From NCBI GenBank assembly GCA_964036045.1, contig OZ038381.1, positions 63,922,242 through 63,986,241 on the forward strand: a stretch of DNA of 64,000 bases, read 5' to 3'. The position numbers were made by a program, and so were the translations under genes. This stretch comes from Eutreptiella sp. 'Long Island Sound 2002'. Taxonomy: Eukaryota > Euglenozoa > Euglenophyceae > Eutreptiales > Eutreptiaceae. How positions within the stretch are numbered: position 1 is the first letter of the stretch; each line of letters starts with the position of its first letter. Positions 1 through 12,350 of the stretch are shown one piece after another. The notes under the pieces were generated by a model. That model made no database searches. It was not told the origin of the DNA and saw only the letters and a list, made by a program, of their open reading frames with translations.

Positions 1-377
1 GCCGATGGACGCTCTCTCGGGCGGGGCCCTTGGGCCTCTCGCATGCGACACTTGACTTAGGGGATGCAGCGCCTGGACTGGCTACGGGTGCAGCCATACC
101 GTGGTGAATCCATTTGGTTGCCCCGGGCTTGGAGGGGTCGCCACACTGCGACTCCCCACTTCTTTACTCGTCTCACCCACCACCGGGCACATTAGGTGTG
201 CCCCTGGGCACTTTCAAACCATGTCTTCATACCTCCGCGGCGCCCTCCTCGACGGGCTTCGGGGCGTTGGCGTCGGCGGCCCTTGCGACTGGTGCCCCTG
301 TGGCGTCCAGCTCCACGTGGGCGGCGGTGTTCTTGGATGCGGCGGCAGTGGCCTAGGCCACCATGCCTCCCCTCCGG

Positions 378-1568
378 TCAGCCGCTGCAAATACCGGGGC
401 GCCGGCAGAAGCCCTTGCCATTGTGCGACATGTGCGGAGAACGTCGTTTGGGGCTCGTGTGTTCTCCACACGTCACTGTCACCGGTCGCGGACCGGCGGT
501 CTTGACTGCCGCTCCTGCTTCGGTTGCGCCTTTTGTCTCGACCCCTGGACCTCCTCGGGTCGTGACTCTTCTGGCGGCTGCGTTTCTTGCGGCGGTTCTT
601 GCTTGGTTCCCTGCGCCTGTCTCTGCTCTTGTGGCAGCTCCGGTCTCCGCTCCGGTCTCGGCTAACACTGCATGCGCGGCCCCGGGATCACGTCCTTTTG
701 GTGTGTGCCTTCTCCCTGCTGCGTCCTCGGTGTTGTCGATCGTGGTCGCGGTCGTAGTCTCCCGACCCCTGTCTCTCGGGGCTGGGTTCTCTGTCTCCCT
801 GCCCTTCATCGTTGTCCAGAAGGTTCTGCTAAAACTCCCACGGCTTGCCGTAGTTTCTGACGAAGGCTGCCTTGGTCGCCGCCGCCTCTGTGCACACTTT
901 GGCGAAGTGTCCTTTTTTGCCAAAGCGGGTACATCACTCCTTCTGGCCGATGGAGTCCACCGGTGGCATGTTGTCCACCTGTGGTCGCCTCCGCATCCGT
1001 AGCAGCCCACGAACCACTTCTTGGTTTCAGCCTTGCCGCTCTTGCTGTCTCTGCCTTCACTGTTTCCCGCTCCAAGCCTCATGCTATCGCCGCCGTCGTC
1101 GTCGCTAGGCTCCTCCTCATCACTGCTGCCCGCGTCTTGCTTCTTCTTCGCATGCGCCTTGATCTCCTCTGCTCTGATGGTCACCCCCTTGCGCATCGCA
1201 TCTGCTGTCTGTCGCGTACACTGCAGGCGGACCTTGCCCTCCGCTGATTCCAGCAGTGGCTCGAAGGTGTTCCCGAACGCCAGCTGCGGGTACCGGTTGA
1301 TGTCCTCAGTCTTCTCCCGCCTGGGGATAGCGATGTCCACGGCGTCTTGGAAGCCCTCGGCAACACCTGCCGCTGCCCCTCGAGGAGTGCCTTGCAGAGC
1401 TGCTCTGATCGCTGGCAGCAAGTCTGCTGGCAACGGCTCCTCGCCATCGAGCACGACGTCAATCCACTCCTCTCCCAGCTCAGCCGCTATGTGTAGCTCT
1501 GCGGGAGCTGCCGCTGTGTCCCGGATCTTCCGGCGCGCCCATTCTCGGGCCTCCGCGCCTGCCTCCAA
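378..1568 (-). CDS. gag-like protein fragment with CCHC-type zinc knuckle
   Basis: A 396-codon open frame. At about residue 188 it has the knuckle CYGCGGDHRWTTC (C-x2-C-x3-H-x4-C, one residue shorter than the retroviral-type C-x2-C-x4-H-x4-C spacing), preceded by an acidic Ser/Asp/Glu stretch and followed by a long Arg/Thr/Glu/Ala-rich tail. A nucleic-acid-binding role is inferred from this. The N-terminal part continues from another frame upstream (next entry), so this is the 3' piece of a broken gene. No protease, reverse transcriptase or integrase is seen before the window edge; if this is a retrotransposon, its pol would lie outside. A host zinc-knuckle protein is the alternative. Confidence 0.45.
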   Translation of the reverse strand: MEAGAEAREWARRKIRDTAAAPAELHIAAELGEEWIDVVLDGEEPLPADLLPAIRAALQGTPRGAAAGVAEGFQDAVDIAIPRREKTEDINRYPQLAFGNTFEPLLESAEGKVRLQCTRQTADAMRKGVTIRAEEIKAHAKKKQDAGSSDEEEPSDDDGGDSMRLGAGNSEGRDSKSGKAETKKWFVGCYGCGGDHRWTTCHRWTPSARRSDVPALAKKDTSPKCAQRRRRPRQPSSETTASRGSFSRTFWTTMKGRETENPAPRDRGRETTTATTIDNTEDAAGRRHTPKGRDPGAAHAVLAETGAETGAATRAETGAGNQARTAARNAAARRVTTRGGPGVETKGATEAGAAVKTAGPRPVTVTCGEHTSPKRRSPHMSHNGKGFCRRPGICSG

Positions 1569-2919
1569 GCTGTCCTCGGCGATCTTGCGTCACGTGGCTT
1601 CGGCAGGGCCGCTCCGGGCTGTCGGCCGCCGTCGGGCGCGCGAGCTACGACTCTTCCTCCCGTGGAGGCTAGGGCCGTGGTGAAAAGCCTCCGCCTTGCG
1701 TCCGGGTCTAGGCGTTCCTCCTCCGGCGCCGCTTCTTGCTCGACGAGGCTCTCCCTGCTCCACGCGATTGCTGATTGCCTGAGGGACACCCGGTCTCTAC
1801 CTTGGAGGCGAGCTGTCGCCGCGTGGATGGCCACCATGATCATAGTCTTTTGTCCTTCCACGGTCATGCCCTTGGTGGGCGGATAGTGCCCCGTCCCGGC
1901 AACGAGCAGCTTGTTGTCCTCCCACGTTGATGCCCGTAGCTTCTTCCTGAAGGGGTCGGCTGATGGGGGCAAGGCGTTTGCCATGTGGCCCTTGATTTCC
2001 TGCCACCTCTGGGGTCGGCCGTCACGTACGCCTGGAGCTCAGCTCTCACATCCTTGGCCGACTAGATGTGGGCTCTCTCCATGCCTGGTACTGCGCGTAT
2101 TGCCGCCGTTTGTGTGTCGGAGAGGTTCCTCATCGTGAGCGACACCCATAGGAGCTTGTCTTGCATGAAAAATGCCGCCAGGAATTCTGTTGCTGGGGCT
2201 CCCGATGTCAGCGTCACATCAGCGCACACGGAGCAGTCCATCCACTTGGTGACTGCCCCATCCACGACCCCTGCGGGTTCGGCGTCCGGCGTCGTATACA
2301 CATCATCGATGTGGATGACGTCCGCCACACTCACATGCTTCCATTGTACCCCTTGGGGGAGCGTCCCCACGTCCACTTCTTGGCCGTCACACACGGCTAC
2401 CGGCATCAAGTTGCGGATGGGGGTATGTGCCATGGTGTCACGGTGGTTCTCCACAAAGGAACTGTGGGGTTGTGCTCAATCTACACTATGCCCTCCCTTG
2501 CCCACTGTGAGGCGCTCTGTTTGGGCGGCCACTATTGTACCGTCGCGGCCTCTTATCTCAGGTTCCTGTCCGTTGCTCTCTATACCCGTAGTGATGACGA
2601 TGGCCGCCCTGCCGCCGGCGCTACTCTGTCCCGGCACCTCAGTCCCGCCACACCTGTTGTCGGCCGTGCACCCCCTTGCATGTAGCCGGCCACAACTCAA
2701 CAAGCTCAACGGTCCCGAGCGCAGCCCTGCTACAGCACGGCCTTTGCCACGGCCTCTGCTGCTGTACGCCTGATTTCCATTGTTCTCCACTGTTCTCCAC
2801 TGTGCGCTTTGTACGCTTGCTCCTTGAGTCTGCCCTCGTGTCGCAGTGGCGGCACAATGCCATGGCACCAGGGTCTCAAACTCTTGTCGCCAGTCCGTCA
2901 GAGCGCTTGACAGCCACAT
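1487..2919 (-). pseudogene. 5' part of the broken gag-like gene
   Basis: Protein-like sequence continues upstream of the zinc-knuckle frame in two other frames: about 1984-1487 (basic/Gln-rich helices) and 2454-2062, the latter extending in the same frame to 2919 across one in-frame TGA (2476-2478). Two frameshifts and one stop make an intact product impossible as read. The segment 2454-2062 has even, globular-looking composition with no family I recognise. The shared strand, order and end-to-end arrangement are why I read it as one gene with the knuckle ORF. Confidence 0.4.
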
Positions 2920-3780
2920 CTATGAGGCACAAACTGGGCGCCAGTCGCTGGACTGCCCTGTCTTGTCCAGCCTTCTCGCTCGCGGGACGAGGCTGGCACC
3001 TAGTGCGCCACCCTCATTCTCGTCCTCTCGTGTTGGCAGTGCATACGCGATCCGTCCCGCTAGCTACCATCCTAACGGTCTTTATAGTGGTGCCAGGTCA
3101 CCGGGTGTGGGGGGGGGGGGGGGTCGGCTGTGGGGGGGGGGGTTCCCAAGGTGGCGGGGCCTACGCACGACCCACGACTACCACATGCATACCTCTAGGC
3201 GGGATGTGTGTCTGCGGCGGGTTTGGGGAAGCTGCTGATTGTGAAGCAGGGCTGCAGATGGGCAGGTGTGTCCAAAGTGGTTGTGGTGATCTTCACCTCG
3301 CAACAAACGACATTTGTTTAGCGCCTCTTCTTGCTAATTTGGTGCTCAAAACATGGACGGTTTGATGAAAGAGAAGCATGCACAAAAGAACTTCGGCGCC
3401 ATGGCCCCGACACCACTGTCTCTCAAAACCCAGGGGGGGGGGCTGGGGGGTGTCGCATACAAGGACCGGGCCTGGCCGGCCCTTCCCCCCCCCCCCGTGG
3501 CCACACCCATTACCGTAAAAACACAAATATTTCTAAAACACGAATATTTTGTGAAAATGCAAACAACTAATATTTCGCAAAAACTTTGTTTTTGCCAGTA
3601 AACAGCCCAAAAAAAAATTGCAATTGCTTTCAATTTGTGAGCTGAAATCTGTGCATTGAGCCCCTAAATTTTTTCTTTGCGATGAATTTTTGTCCAACTG
3701 CCATGTTGCGTTTGATAATGTATGCTCACTGCTGTTTGGGGGAAAAAATACCCCTCAGTTTGGATATGGTCCTTGAGCAC
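2920..3780. other. no gene seen; G-run-rich spacer
   Basis: Contains G runs near 3109-3150 and 3431-3448 and a C run near 3485, then AT-rich sequence with repeated AATATTT-like words. Open frames here are short and compositionally biased. Confidence 0.5.
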
Positions 3781-3782
3781 TA

Positions 3783-3858
3783 GTATGTCTGGCCAAGGCA
3801 ATACTCGAGTGGTCAGTGCTGGCAAATTGAAGATTCTTGGTTCAAATCCTGCAAAGAC
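3783..3858 (+). other. tRNA-like segment (A and B box), possible SINE head
   Basis: CGAGTGGTCAGTG resembles a tRNA D-arm/A box, and GGTTCAAATCC about 30 nt later matches the pol III B box. The acceptor and T stems do not pair well, so I do not call a functional tRNA. A very similar A box occurs on the minus strand near 45.4 kb, which suggests a dispersed tRNA-derived repeat. Confidence 0.3.
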
Positions 3859-4329
3859 CAGATTCATCACCTCACCTGTCTTGCAGTGGTCCACCCGATG
3901 AAAAAAATGTTTTCCATGCACAAACAAAGCTTGCCAACATAGAGTAGCACGGACGTCTAGAGAATTAAGATCTGTGAACCCAACTTGCAGCAAATCCCCT
4001 CAGCATCAGCTCGCTGCAAATGCTGTCACTGCCGTCTAATTGCTTCCTCAGAGGGCAAAGTTGGGAAGAAAGAATGCAAAGAGAACATTGCTGTCAGCGG
4101 AACAGGTTGGGGCAGACAACGTGGACAGTGTGGAGGAATCAAAAAGGTTACATAAGCCCTGTTGTTGGGCCCCAAAGCGGGAGGACTGAACAATGGCGAC
4201 ATAACCCCTGCTATCCCCAAAGAGGGAGGCGATCAAAAAGGCTGGATAAACCCGGCCATTTCAGGTCCCAAGTGCGGCGAGGCACGGCAAAAAAGGCTTG
4301 CTATTTGGTACAAAACCGAGTAGAAACAT

Positions 4330-4525
4330 GTTTTTTTTCTGTTTGAAACCTTTTAATTCAGAAACTGAGAACGAAATTTTGCTCAGTTCTGACAAGACTG
4401 AGTTAAAAAAAATTTTTGGCTCAATGTCGACACTGAGTAGTTCCGAAACTGAGTAAACAGAAAATACAGTAAAACGAAGTAAAATATGATAGCAAAAATT
4501 TTTACTCAGTTTCAAAAATTGAGGG
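4330..4525. repeat. degenerate ACTGAGT-type repeat
   Basis: AT-rich stretch with repeated ACTGAG/CTCAGT words in both orientations. It is weakly reminiscent of the TGACTGAGTCA-rich element at 44.4-45.0 kb, but I could not align the two. Confidence 0.35.
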
Positions 4526-5141
4526 AAATGTTTTCAGACAAAAAGTTCACTACAGACCCAGTACGGCTAGCCTAGACCTGAAAGAGCGTTTGAAAACTTC
4601 ATCAGGTCCACCAGCCCAGTGAGCGTGCCCGCAAGCAAGATATAGAAGATATAGAAGCAACACACCTCCAAAATGCAGAGGCCGCAGAATCGTCAGCTGA
4701 AACTCTGACGCCAGCTCCGTCACTCGGGCACCAAAATGTTTGTCCAGCGACTGCACACCCAAATGCTTCAGCTGATGCAGCAGCACATGCTGAGGCTGAA
4801 CCTGCCGAACGGACATAGGAACATGGCAACATGCAGCTGGTTAAATACACACTAGCCTCTCATTTCTCTTCTATAGGGCTTGGCCCACGGCTTTCGTTCA
4901 GACGATTCGTCGGGCTATTCACAAGATTTGCGCACCATCGACTACACACCCCCCAAAACGCGATACTTTTTCGTCAGGCAAGTACAATAGCCTGCAACGA
5001 AGCACTTTGCATCACATGGTCAGGGACGCAAGCCTGTTCTGCCTCCCCCCCTTCCTGATAACAACTCGGTGTGTATGACGTCCAGACATCCGTCTGAGCC
5101 GGGCTCAGGGGCCCATACTATGTGTGCTGCTGCACAAATAC

Positions 5142-5520
5142 CTCATGTGTCTCTCGCCCCTCTGGGCCTTAGTTTGCCCATCGGTTGTGAACGTGGTTGT
5201 CGGGGCATTTAGCCTTGATCTACAAGGAAGAAAGGTCCGTTGGCCGGCTGCACTGCTGTTGACTGGCTGGGTGTGCTCTGCTGGCATGCAGCGTGGAAGG
5301 TGGCCATGTGCACCGGACAGACAGTGCAGCTGTGACGCCCCCTCCACAAGATGCACCTTAGGCTCTCCATGCGTAGACGGGTGGGATGCAATGGCTGAGG
5401 ATGGTGCATCAGGCATTCCATGGCAAGAGCTGCTGCACAGTTTGTTGAGAGCTTCCATGCGGTCCAGAAATGATGTCAGCAGCGCCTTCCTGTCCTCCGC
5501 ATTCGTGCTGCTCTTGTGTT
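5142..5520 (-). CDS. exon of unknown minus-strand gene
   Basis: Open frame between an acceptor (GTCATCCCCAG) and a donor (GAG|GTATTT). The start is helical (a leucine/charged stretch around ALLTSFLDRMEALNKL); the rest is Ser/His/Pro-rich. It lies 3' of the exon at 6009-6168 on the same strand and probably belongs to the same gene. No family recognised. Confidence 0.4.
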
Positions 5521-6008
5521 CTGGGGATGACAACGCCAGAATTGTGTAAACACGAACATGGGCCACTTTACATCGCAGTACTCGCAACAGAGCAACGTAA
5601 ATCCAGAGAGGCATACGAAACATCCTCATACACATAAGCAGCGCCCACATCCACACCCACACCCAAACCCAAATGCAGGCCCACACCCTCAGACGCAGAC
5701 CAGCAACGAAGGAACTCTGGGCTCACAAACAAAGACATGATACACGAACGACAAATGTAATGATGCACGTGTACATATACGAGTACAAGACCCGGCTGAA
5801 ACACACAAGCGCACGCGCACACACAGGAATGCACTGCCTGACCGTACCCCCACCCATCGGTCCACTGCTGGTCTTCATGGATCGGTTTGGCTGTTGAATT
5901 GACCTCTGGTGTTCTGAATGTTTGGCCCATTCCGAGAAACACTTGGCTCAAACGTGGAGAAGTGACGTACAAAAAGACAAAAGCCGAATCGACAGGCAGA
6001 CAGCGCAC

Positions 6009-6168
6009 CTGTCTCAGCTTGCACACAACGCTCGTATATTTTGGGCAGCTCCATCAGCAAATTCCTACCCACAACTGTGCTTGGCCCCGGCAGTGAGTTT
6101 GTGATGAGCGATACACAATCTCTGTGGAGCTGGTCCAGTACCTTCTTATACAACTGTGCGATACGTTG
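6009..6168 (-). CDS. exon of unknown minus-strand gene, helical
   Basis: A 160-nt frame bounded by a strong acceptor (TTTGTCCTGCAG) and a donor (ACAG|GTGCGC). The translation is well-balanced and amphipathic, with LYKKVLDQLHRDCVSLI early and LLMELPKIYERCV late. Composition would suit a stalk or helical-bundle region of a large GTPase, but that is only a guess from similarity of style to the exons at 24.9-37.8 kb. Confidence 0.5.
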
Positions 6169-6644
6169 CTGCAGGACAAAAGGCAGAGCGGAGAACTGCG
6201 ACGGAGAGTCCAGGGTACTTCATGGTACTTCATGCACATGCGTTCCGTGGGCTCCTTGAATTGCGGTTGAGTACGAAGATGGCTGTGAGTGCATGTTGCT
6301 GTATGCGTCGTTCGATGGTACATGTAAGTAGGGCACCCTGGCAATCTCCAAGTACCAGCACACAAATGAGTGCCATTCGGCCTGCCTTTAAGCAGCTTCC
6401 GGGACCTTGCAGCACAGCTTGCGCCAGTATTTGTGCCCCACCTGGGGCTCGAATCCGCGTGTCCAATGGCTAACGCATTAGAGGTATGCCAGCATGTCAA
6501 TGTGTACAAAACAATTGTTTGATGAAGTCACAAGGACGTTGTACTTTGTGTGCAACGACTTTAATGGGAGGACAAATGCAACGCAAACCCATGCACGGAA
6601 GCAGGCGCACAGACGCATGAGTACAAAGACTCAGCAGCAAGTAC

Positions 6645-6821
6645 CTTCAGGTTCTGCAACAAGACTGACAGGGTGGTCGCATTTCCCGGAATGGTCAACT
6701 GCGTGTACAAGTTACTGACCCCCTGGACTGCCTTGTATGCGTCGTCATCGAAACTGAGTGGACATGTAGATGCACTGTGAAGCAACCAAGGGCCCTTGGT
6801 TACCTGATACTGCACAGCGCG
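6645..6821 (-). CDS. exon of unknown minus-strand gene
   Basis: Open frame ending at donor AAG|GTACTT, with a probable acceptor GCTGTGCAG at its 5' side. The 3' half (DDAYKAVQGVSNLYTQL, then LSVLLQNLK) is clearly protein-like. It is the most upstream of three exons on this strand before the 17-bp satellite begins; more 5' exons may have been displaced by or lie beyond the satellite. Confidence 0.45.
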
Positions 6822-6889
6822 CTGCACAGCACCATATTTGAGGCATGACACAAGGACGGCGCACCATGTTGTACACCCCCCCCACACAC

Positions 6890-7555
6890 ACTGAATGACA
6901 ACCCCATCTTTTTTACCCCCGATCCAAGGGGGGTTAGGTTTAGCGTTAGGGGGTTAGTGGGTCACACCTAATATGGCTCCTCATTGCCACAAAAACCTCA
7001 CATGCAGCACCACAAGAAATACCGGGAAAAAACAGGCACTTCCACAGCAGTTTGATTGCTCAGAGAATGCAAGGAGTATGTTGGTGGCATTAAAAACCCT
7101 GAAAACTCACTGTGGGTCTCGCGTCTTGTGCTGCGACGCTGCCACTAATGATATTGGGTAAAAGGGTAAAACTGAGTACATAATCAAGTACCGAGTATGG
7201 TCAGGTTTACATAACCAATATTAATAATGAGAATCATTGAGGTCCCCCTGACGTGATCATCATCTGCATGCAAAGAACAAGCAAGCGGGCAAGCAACAAG
7301 CCCCAGCCAAACACCCATGCCTCCAACAAAGTGTTTCTAAATTGGACCACTCTTCCAGATCGTTTGTCATTCAATGAGCAAATTTTGCCCCTTTGGCTGC
7401 CCAAACTGGGCTGTTGGCGAAAAAGGTGCTTGGAAAATGGCCATATTCAGCCCCTTTTTGCCCTTTCCTTCGTGTTCACGACAGACGCTCTGCACCAAAA
7501 TGGTACTTCTACCATTCCTTTTCAAATATGTTAAGTACAAAAAGGTGTTGTCAGC
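6890..7555. other. no gene seen
   Basis: Mixed-composition DNA with short open frames only. It passes into the 17-bp satellite at about 7.56 kb. Confidence 0.5.
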
Positions 7556-7559
7556 AGCT

Positions 7560-10500
7560 AGGCCGTGTCAGCAGCCCCACCATGTCAACAATCGTACTAA
7601 GCCAGCAACCCCACCATGTCAATAGCCCCGACACGTTAGCTGCCCTACCTCCACCCACCCTCATTGGGGGCAGCCTAGGGGAGGGATGGCGGAGAAGAGG
7701 ACGCGACCCCGATGCAGGTGGCTGCAATGCAACCCACACTGGCCTTGTTAAAAGATTAAGGGTCAATAGCGACGGAGGGTTGGGTCCACAGAAAAGACTG
7801 TGAATGCCTCCACCATGTCAACTACCCAACCATATCAGCAAGCCCACCATGTGAGGAGACCCGCCATGTTAGCAGTCCCAGAATGGCCGCAGCCCCACCA
7901 CGTTAGCAGCCCTGCCATGACAGCAGCCACACCATGTCAGCAACCCCACCATGGCTGTGCCCCATCCATGTGAGATGCCCTACCATGTCAGCAGCACCGC
8001 CATGTTAGTAGCCCCACCATTTCAGCGGCCCACGATATCGGTAACCCCAGCATGTCAGCAACGCTACCATGTCATCAGCCCGAAAATTAGTCATACCATA
8101 ACAGCAGCCCCAGCATGTTAGTAAATATGCCATGTCGGCAGCCCCACCAGGTCAATAGCGACACCACTTAGCAACCCCATCATGTCACCAACCCCACGGT
8201 GTCACCAGCCCAACCATGTAGGCAGCCCTACCATGTCATCACCACCACTACATCAACAATCATACCATGTCAGCAGCCCCACCATGTCACCAATCAAACC
8301 ATGTGAGCCGCTCCACCATGTCAACAAGCCCCCCATGTCAGCAGCCCCACCATGTGAATGGCCCGAACACAACAGCAACCCCGGCATCCTAGGAGCCCCA
8401 ACATGTCAGCACCCCTAACATGTCATCAGCGCGATTATAACAACAATCATCTAATGTCCCGATCCCCACCATGACACCAGCCAAACCATGTGAGCCGCTT
8501 GACCATGTCAGCGATCCCACCATGTCACCGGCTGCCACATCTCCAACCCCACCATGTCAACAACCCCAGATCCCCACCATGACACCAGCTGAACCATGTG
8601 AGCCGCTTCACATGTCAGCAACCCCACCATGTCAGCAGCTGCCACATCTCCAATCCCACCATGTCAACAACCCCAGCATCCAGCCACCGCACCATGTCAA
8701 TATGTCCACCATGTCAGCAACCCCACCATGTTAGGAACCCCAACATGTCAGCACCCGTACCATGTCATCAGCGCAACTATATCAACAATCATCCCATGCC
8801 AGGATCCCCACCATGACACCAGCCAAACCATGTGAGCCGCTCCACCATGTCAGCAACCCCACCATGTCAGCAGTCTGCCACGTCTCCAACTCCACGACTT
8901 CAACAACCCCAGCATCCAGTCACCGCACCATGTCAATAGGCCCACCGTGTCAGCAACCCCACCATGTTACAAGCCCCAACCTGTCGGTAGCCCAACCATG
9001 TCATCGGTGCCACTATATCAACAATCATACCATGCTAGCAACCCCACCATATCACCATTCAAAGCATGTGAGCCGCTACACCATGTCAGCAAGCCCCCCA
9101 TGTCAGCAGCCCTACCATGTGATTGGCCCCACTATGCCAGCTACCATACCATGGCTGTAGTCCCGGCGGGTAAGCAATCATACTAGGTCACCAACCACAC
9201 CATGTCACCGACCCCACCATGTCAGCAGCCCCACCATGTCACGTGTCCATTATGTTAGCATCCGAGCCATGTCAACAGGCATACCATGGTAACGACCCCT
9301 CTATGTCAGCAATCATGCCATGTCAGCACCACCACCATGTAAGTACCCCCACCATTCAACAGCCCCTCAATGTCGCCAGCCCCACCATTTGCCGGCCCAA
9401 CCATGATAGCAACCCCACCATGACAGCAGCCCTACCATGTCATCAGCACCAATATGTTAGCACGAAGACCATGGCAGCAGCCCGACCATCTAGTAGACCC
9501 ACCATGCCAGCAACCCCACCACGTCGGTAACCCCACCATGCCAGCAGCAACCAAGTTAGCAGCCCCAAGAAATCAAGGGCCAGATGATTCGCAAGCCGCA
9601 CCACCGCAGCAGGCCCACCATGTCAACAGCCCCACCACAACACTAAGCCTACCATGTCGACATCCCAACCATGGTAGGAGACTCACCGTGTTAGCAGCGC
9701 TACAATGTCAACAGCCGCAGCATGCAAGTAGCCCCACCATGTCAACAACCCTACCACGACCTACGAGGTCTGCAGCCCTACCATGTCAACAACCCCACCA
9801 TCTAGCCACCGAACCATGTCAACAAGCCCACCAGGTCAGCAACCCCACCATGTTAGGTGCCCGAACATGTCAGCAGCCCTACCATGTCATCACCACCACT
9901 ACATCAACAATCATACCATGACAGCAGCCCCACCATGTCACCAATCAAACCATGTGAGCCGCTCCACCATGTCAGCAAGCCCCCCATGTCAGCAGCCCCA
10001 CCATGTGAATGGCCCGAACACAACAGCAACCCCGGCATCCTAGGAGCCCCAACATCAGCGCGATTATAACAACAGTCATCCCATGTAACAATCCCCACCA
10101 TGACACCAGCCAAACCATGTGAGCCGCTTGACCATATCAGCGACCCCACCATGTCACCAGCTGCCACATCTCCAACCCAACCATGTCAACAACCCCGGAT
10201 CCCCACCATGACACCAGCTGAACCATGTGAGCCGCTGCACATTTCAGCAACCCCACCATGTCAGCAGCTGCCACATCTCCAATCCCACCATGTCAAGAAT
10301 CCAAGCATCCAGCCACCGCACCATGTCAATATGCCCACCATGTCAGCAACCGCACCATGTTAGGAACCCCAACATGTCAGCACCCCTACCATGTCATCAA
10401 CGCAACTACATCAACAATCATCCCATGCCAGGATCCCCACCATGACACCAGCCAAACCATGTGAGCCGCTCCGCCATGTATGCAACCCCACCATGTTAGC

Positions 10501-11435
10501 AGCTAGATCATGTGAGCCGCTACACCATGTCAGCAAGCCCCCCATGTCAGCAGCCCTACCATTATTTGGCCCCACTATGCCAGCAACCATACTATGGCTG
10601 TAGTCCCGGCGGGTCCGCAATCATACCAGGTCACCAACCACACCATGTTAAGTCATCAGCCCCACCATGTCACGTGTCCATTATGTCAGCATCCGAGCCA
10701 TGTCAATAGTCATACCATGGTAACGACCCCTCTATGTCAGCAATCACGCCATGTCAGCACCACCACCATGTAAGTAGCCCCACCATTCAATAGCCCCTCA
10801 ATGTCGCCAGCCCCACCAGTTGCCGGCCCAACCATGATAGCAACCCCACCATGACAGCAGCCCTACCATGTCATCAGCACCAATATGTTAGCACGAAGAC
10901 CATGGCAGCAGCCCGACCATTTAGTAGACCCACCATGCCAGCAACCCCACCACGTCGGTAACCCCACCATGGCAGCAACAACCACGTCAGCAGCCCCAAG
11001 AAATCAAGGGCCAGATGATTTGCAAGCCGCACCACCGCAGCAGGCCCCCCATGTCAACCGCCCCACCGCCGCAGCAGGCCCACCATGTCAACATCCCAAC
11101 CATGGTAGGAGACTCACCATATCAACAGCCGCAGCATGCAAGTAGCCCCACCATGTCAACAACCCTACCACGACCTACGAGGTCTGCAGCCCTACCATGT
11201 CAACAACCCCACCATCTAGCCACCGAACCACGTCAACAAGCCCACCATGTCAGCAAACCCCACCATGTTAGGAGCCCCAACATGTCAGCACCCCTACCAT
11301 GTCATCACCACCACTACATCAACAATCATACCATGTCAGCAGCCCCACCATGTCACCAATCAAACCATGTGAGCCGCTCCACCATGTCAGAAAGCCCCCC
11401 ATGTCAGCAGCCCCACCATGTGAATGGCCTGAACA
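7560..11435. repeat. 17-bp minisatellite with higher-order blocks
   Basis: Tandem copies of a degenerate 17-bp unit, about CCACCATGTCAGCAACC, fill nearly 3.9 kb. Because 17 is not a multiple of 3, all three frames read repeated MSATPPC/QQPHHV-like peptides; these open frames are by-products of the repeat. Longer blocks recur: the segment near 8.30 kb recurs near 9.95 and 11.36 kb, and those near 9.22 and 9.55 kb recur about 1.43 kb later. So the array was copied in 1.4-1.65 kb higher-order blocks, with two full copies and a partial third. Confidence 0.9.
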
Positions 11436-11918
11436 CACTCCCGGAGGTGGGCCTCCGCCTCCTCCCGGGTGCGGAAGAGAAGCTCCCCCGGCACCCGGAA
11501 GGTGCCCTCCTCTTTCCCCCACTTCCTCTTCTTCCCCTTCTTCCCCTTCTTCCCCCCCTCCCCATTGGACCCCTGCGACACCACCCACCACTCACCCGGG
11601 TCCAACTCCTCATCCCAATCCCCCAACACCGTCACTTGGCTAGCGGTCCCCCCATTACCCCCCTCCGCCCAAGGGACATACCGGGTGTCCCCCACACCCG
11701 GCACATTCCCATAGGGGTCCCGGCCCCTATCTTGCAACGGGGGGGCTTGGGGTTTGGGGGGGGGGGGGGCTTTGCCCTTGCCCTTGCCCTGGGGCTTGGC
11801 CTTGGCCTTGGGCTTGCTCTGCTGGGCTTGGAGGGGGGAATGTCTTCCTCGCTACTCTCGAAGTGGGGTTTTTTCTTGGGGACCTTGGGGGGGGGTGTCC
11901 TCCCCCCGCTGCTGGTGT

Positions 11919-11956
<38 letters not shown>

Positions 11957-12195
11957 GTCTCCTCCGCCCGGTGCTGCAACCTCCCCCAACCCTTGCGCTG
12001 CGGGTCCATGCCCCCCGCACTCCTGCCCGCTTCCCGGCTACCCAAACCCGCCAGCACCGAGAGGGCCAAATTGGGGTCCGTCCCCATCATCCGGCCCAAC
12101 TCGGTGACCCCCACGAGACGCGTCCGGCCTCCGCCATTGCGCCACTCCACGCGCACCCCGCGGGGGTCGGCTCCAAACGTCTGCACGTTGACAAC

Positions 12196-12350
12196 CTGAG
12201 GACAGAAACATAATGCAGGTGCGTTCTAGCGGCGTTGTAGGCAATTGTTGTAGCGGCGTTCTAGCGACGTTCTAGCGGCGGCGGCACGGCGGTGGCTAGA
12301 TCAACGCTAGAACGGTTCGTTAGATCAACGCTAGAACACAATCAACACAC
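12196..12350 (-). mobile_element. introner-like intron copy 2
   Basis: 155-nt GT-AG intron with a good polypyrimidine tract (TTTCTGTCCTCAG). Its body matches intron 13642-13790 of the same gene, again with GTTCTAGCG near the 5' end and CGCTAGAAC near the 3' end. The exons flanking it read LPWTAKA and NVQTFGADPRG, but the exact junction leaves a 1-nt frame discrepancy, consistent with the decay of this gene. Confidence 0.55.

Noticed and set aside
196-1002. 268-codon plus-strand frame at 0.2-1.0 kb
   Set aside because: Antisense of the gag-like zinc-knuckle frame, with Cys/Ser/Leu-rich composition.
8182-11145. Many overlapping open frames of 60-150 codons in 7.6-11.4 kb
   Set aside because: All are readings of the 17-bp repeat in three frames; peptides are MSATPPCQQPHHV-like and carry no gene signal.
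7560-11435. CRISPR-like array
   Set aside because: Unit is 17 bp with no separate unique spacers, and the host is eukaryotic; it is a minisatellite.
11015-12199. 394-codon plus-strand frame at 11.0-12.2 kb
   Set aside because: Half is satellite and the rest is antisense of the introner-bearing gene.
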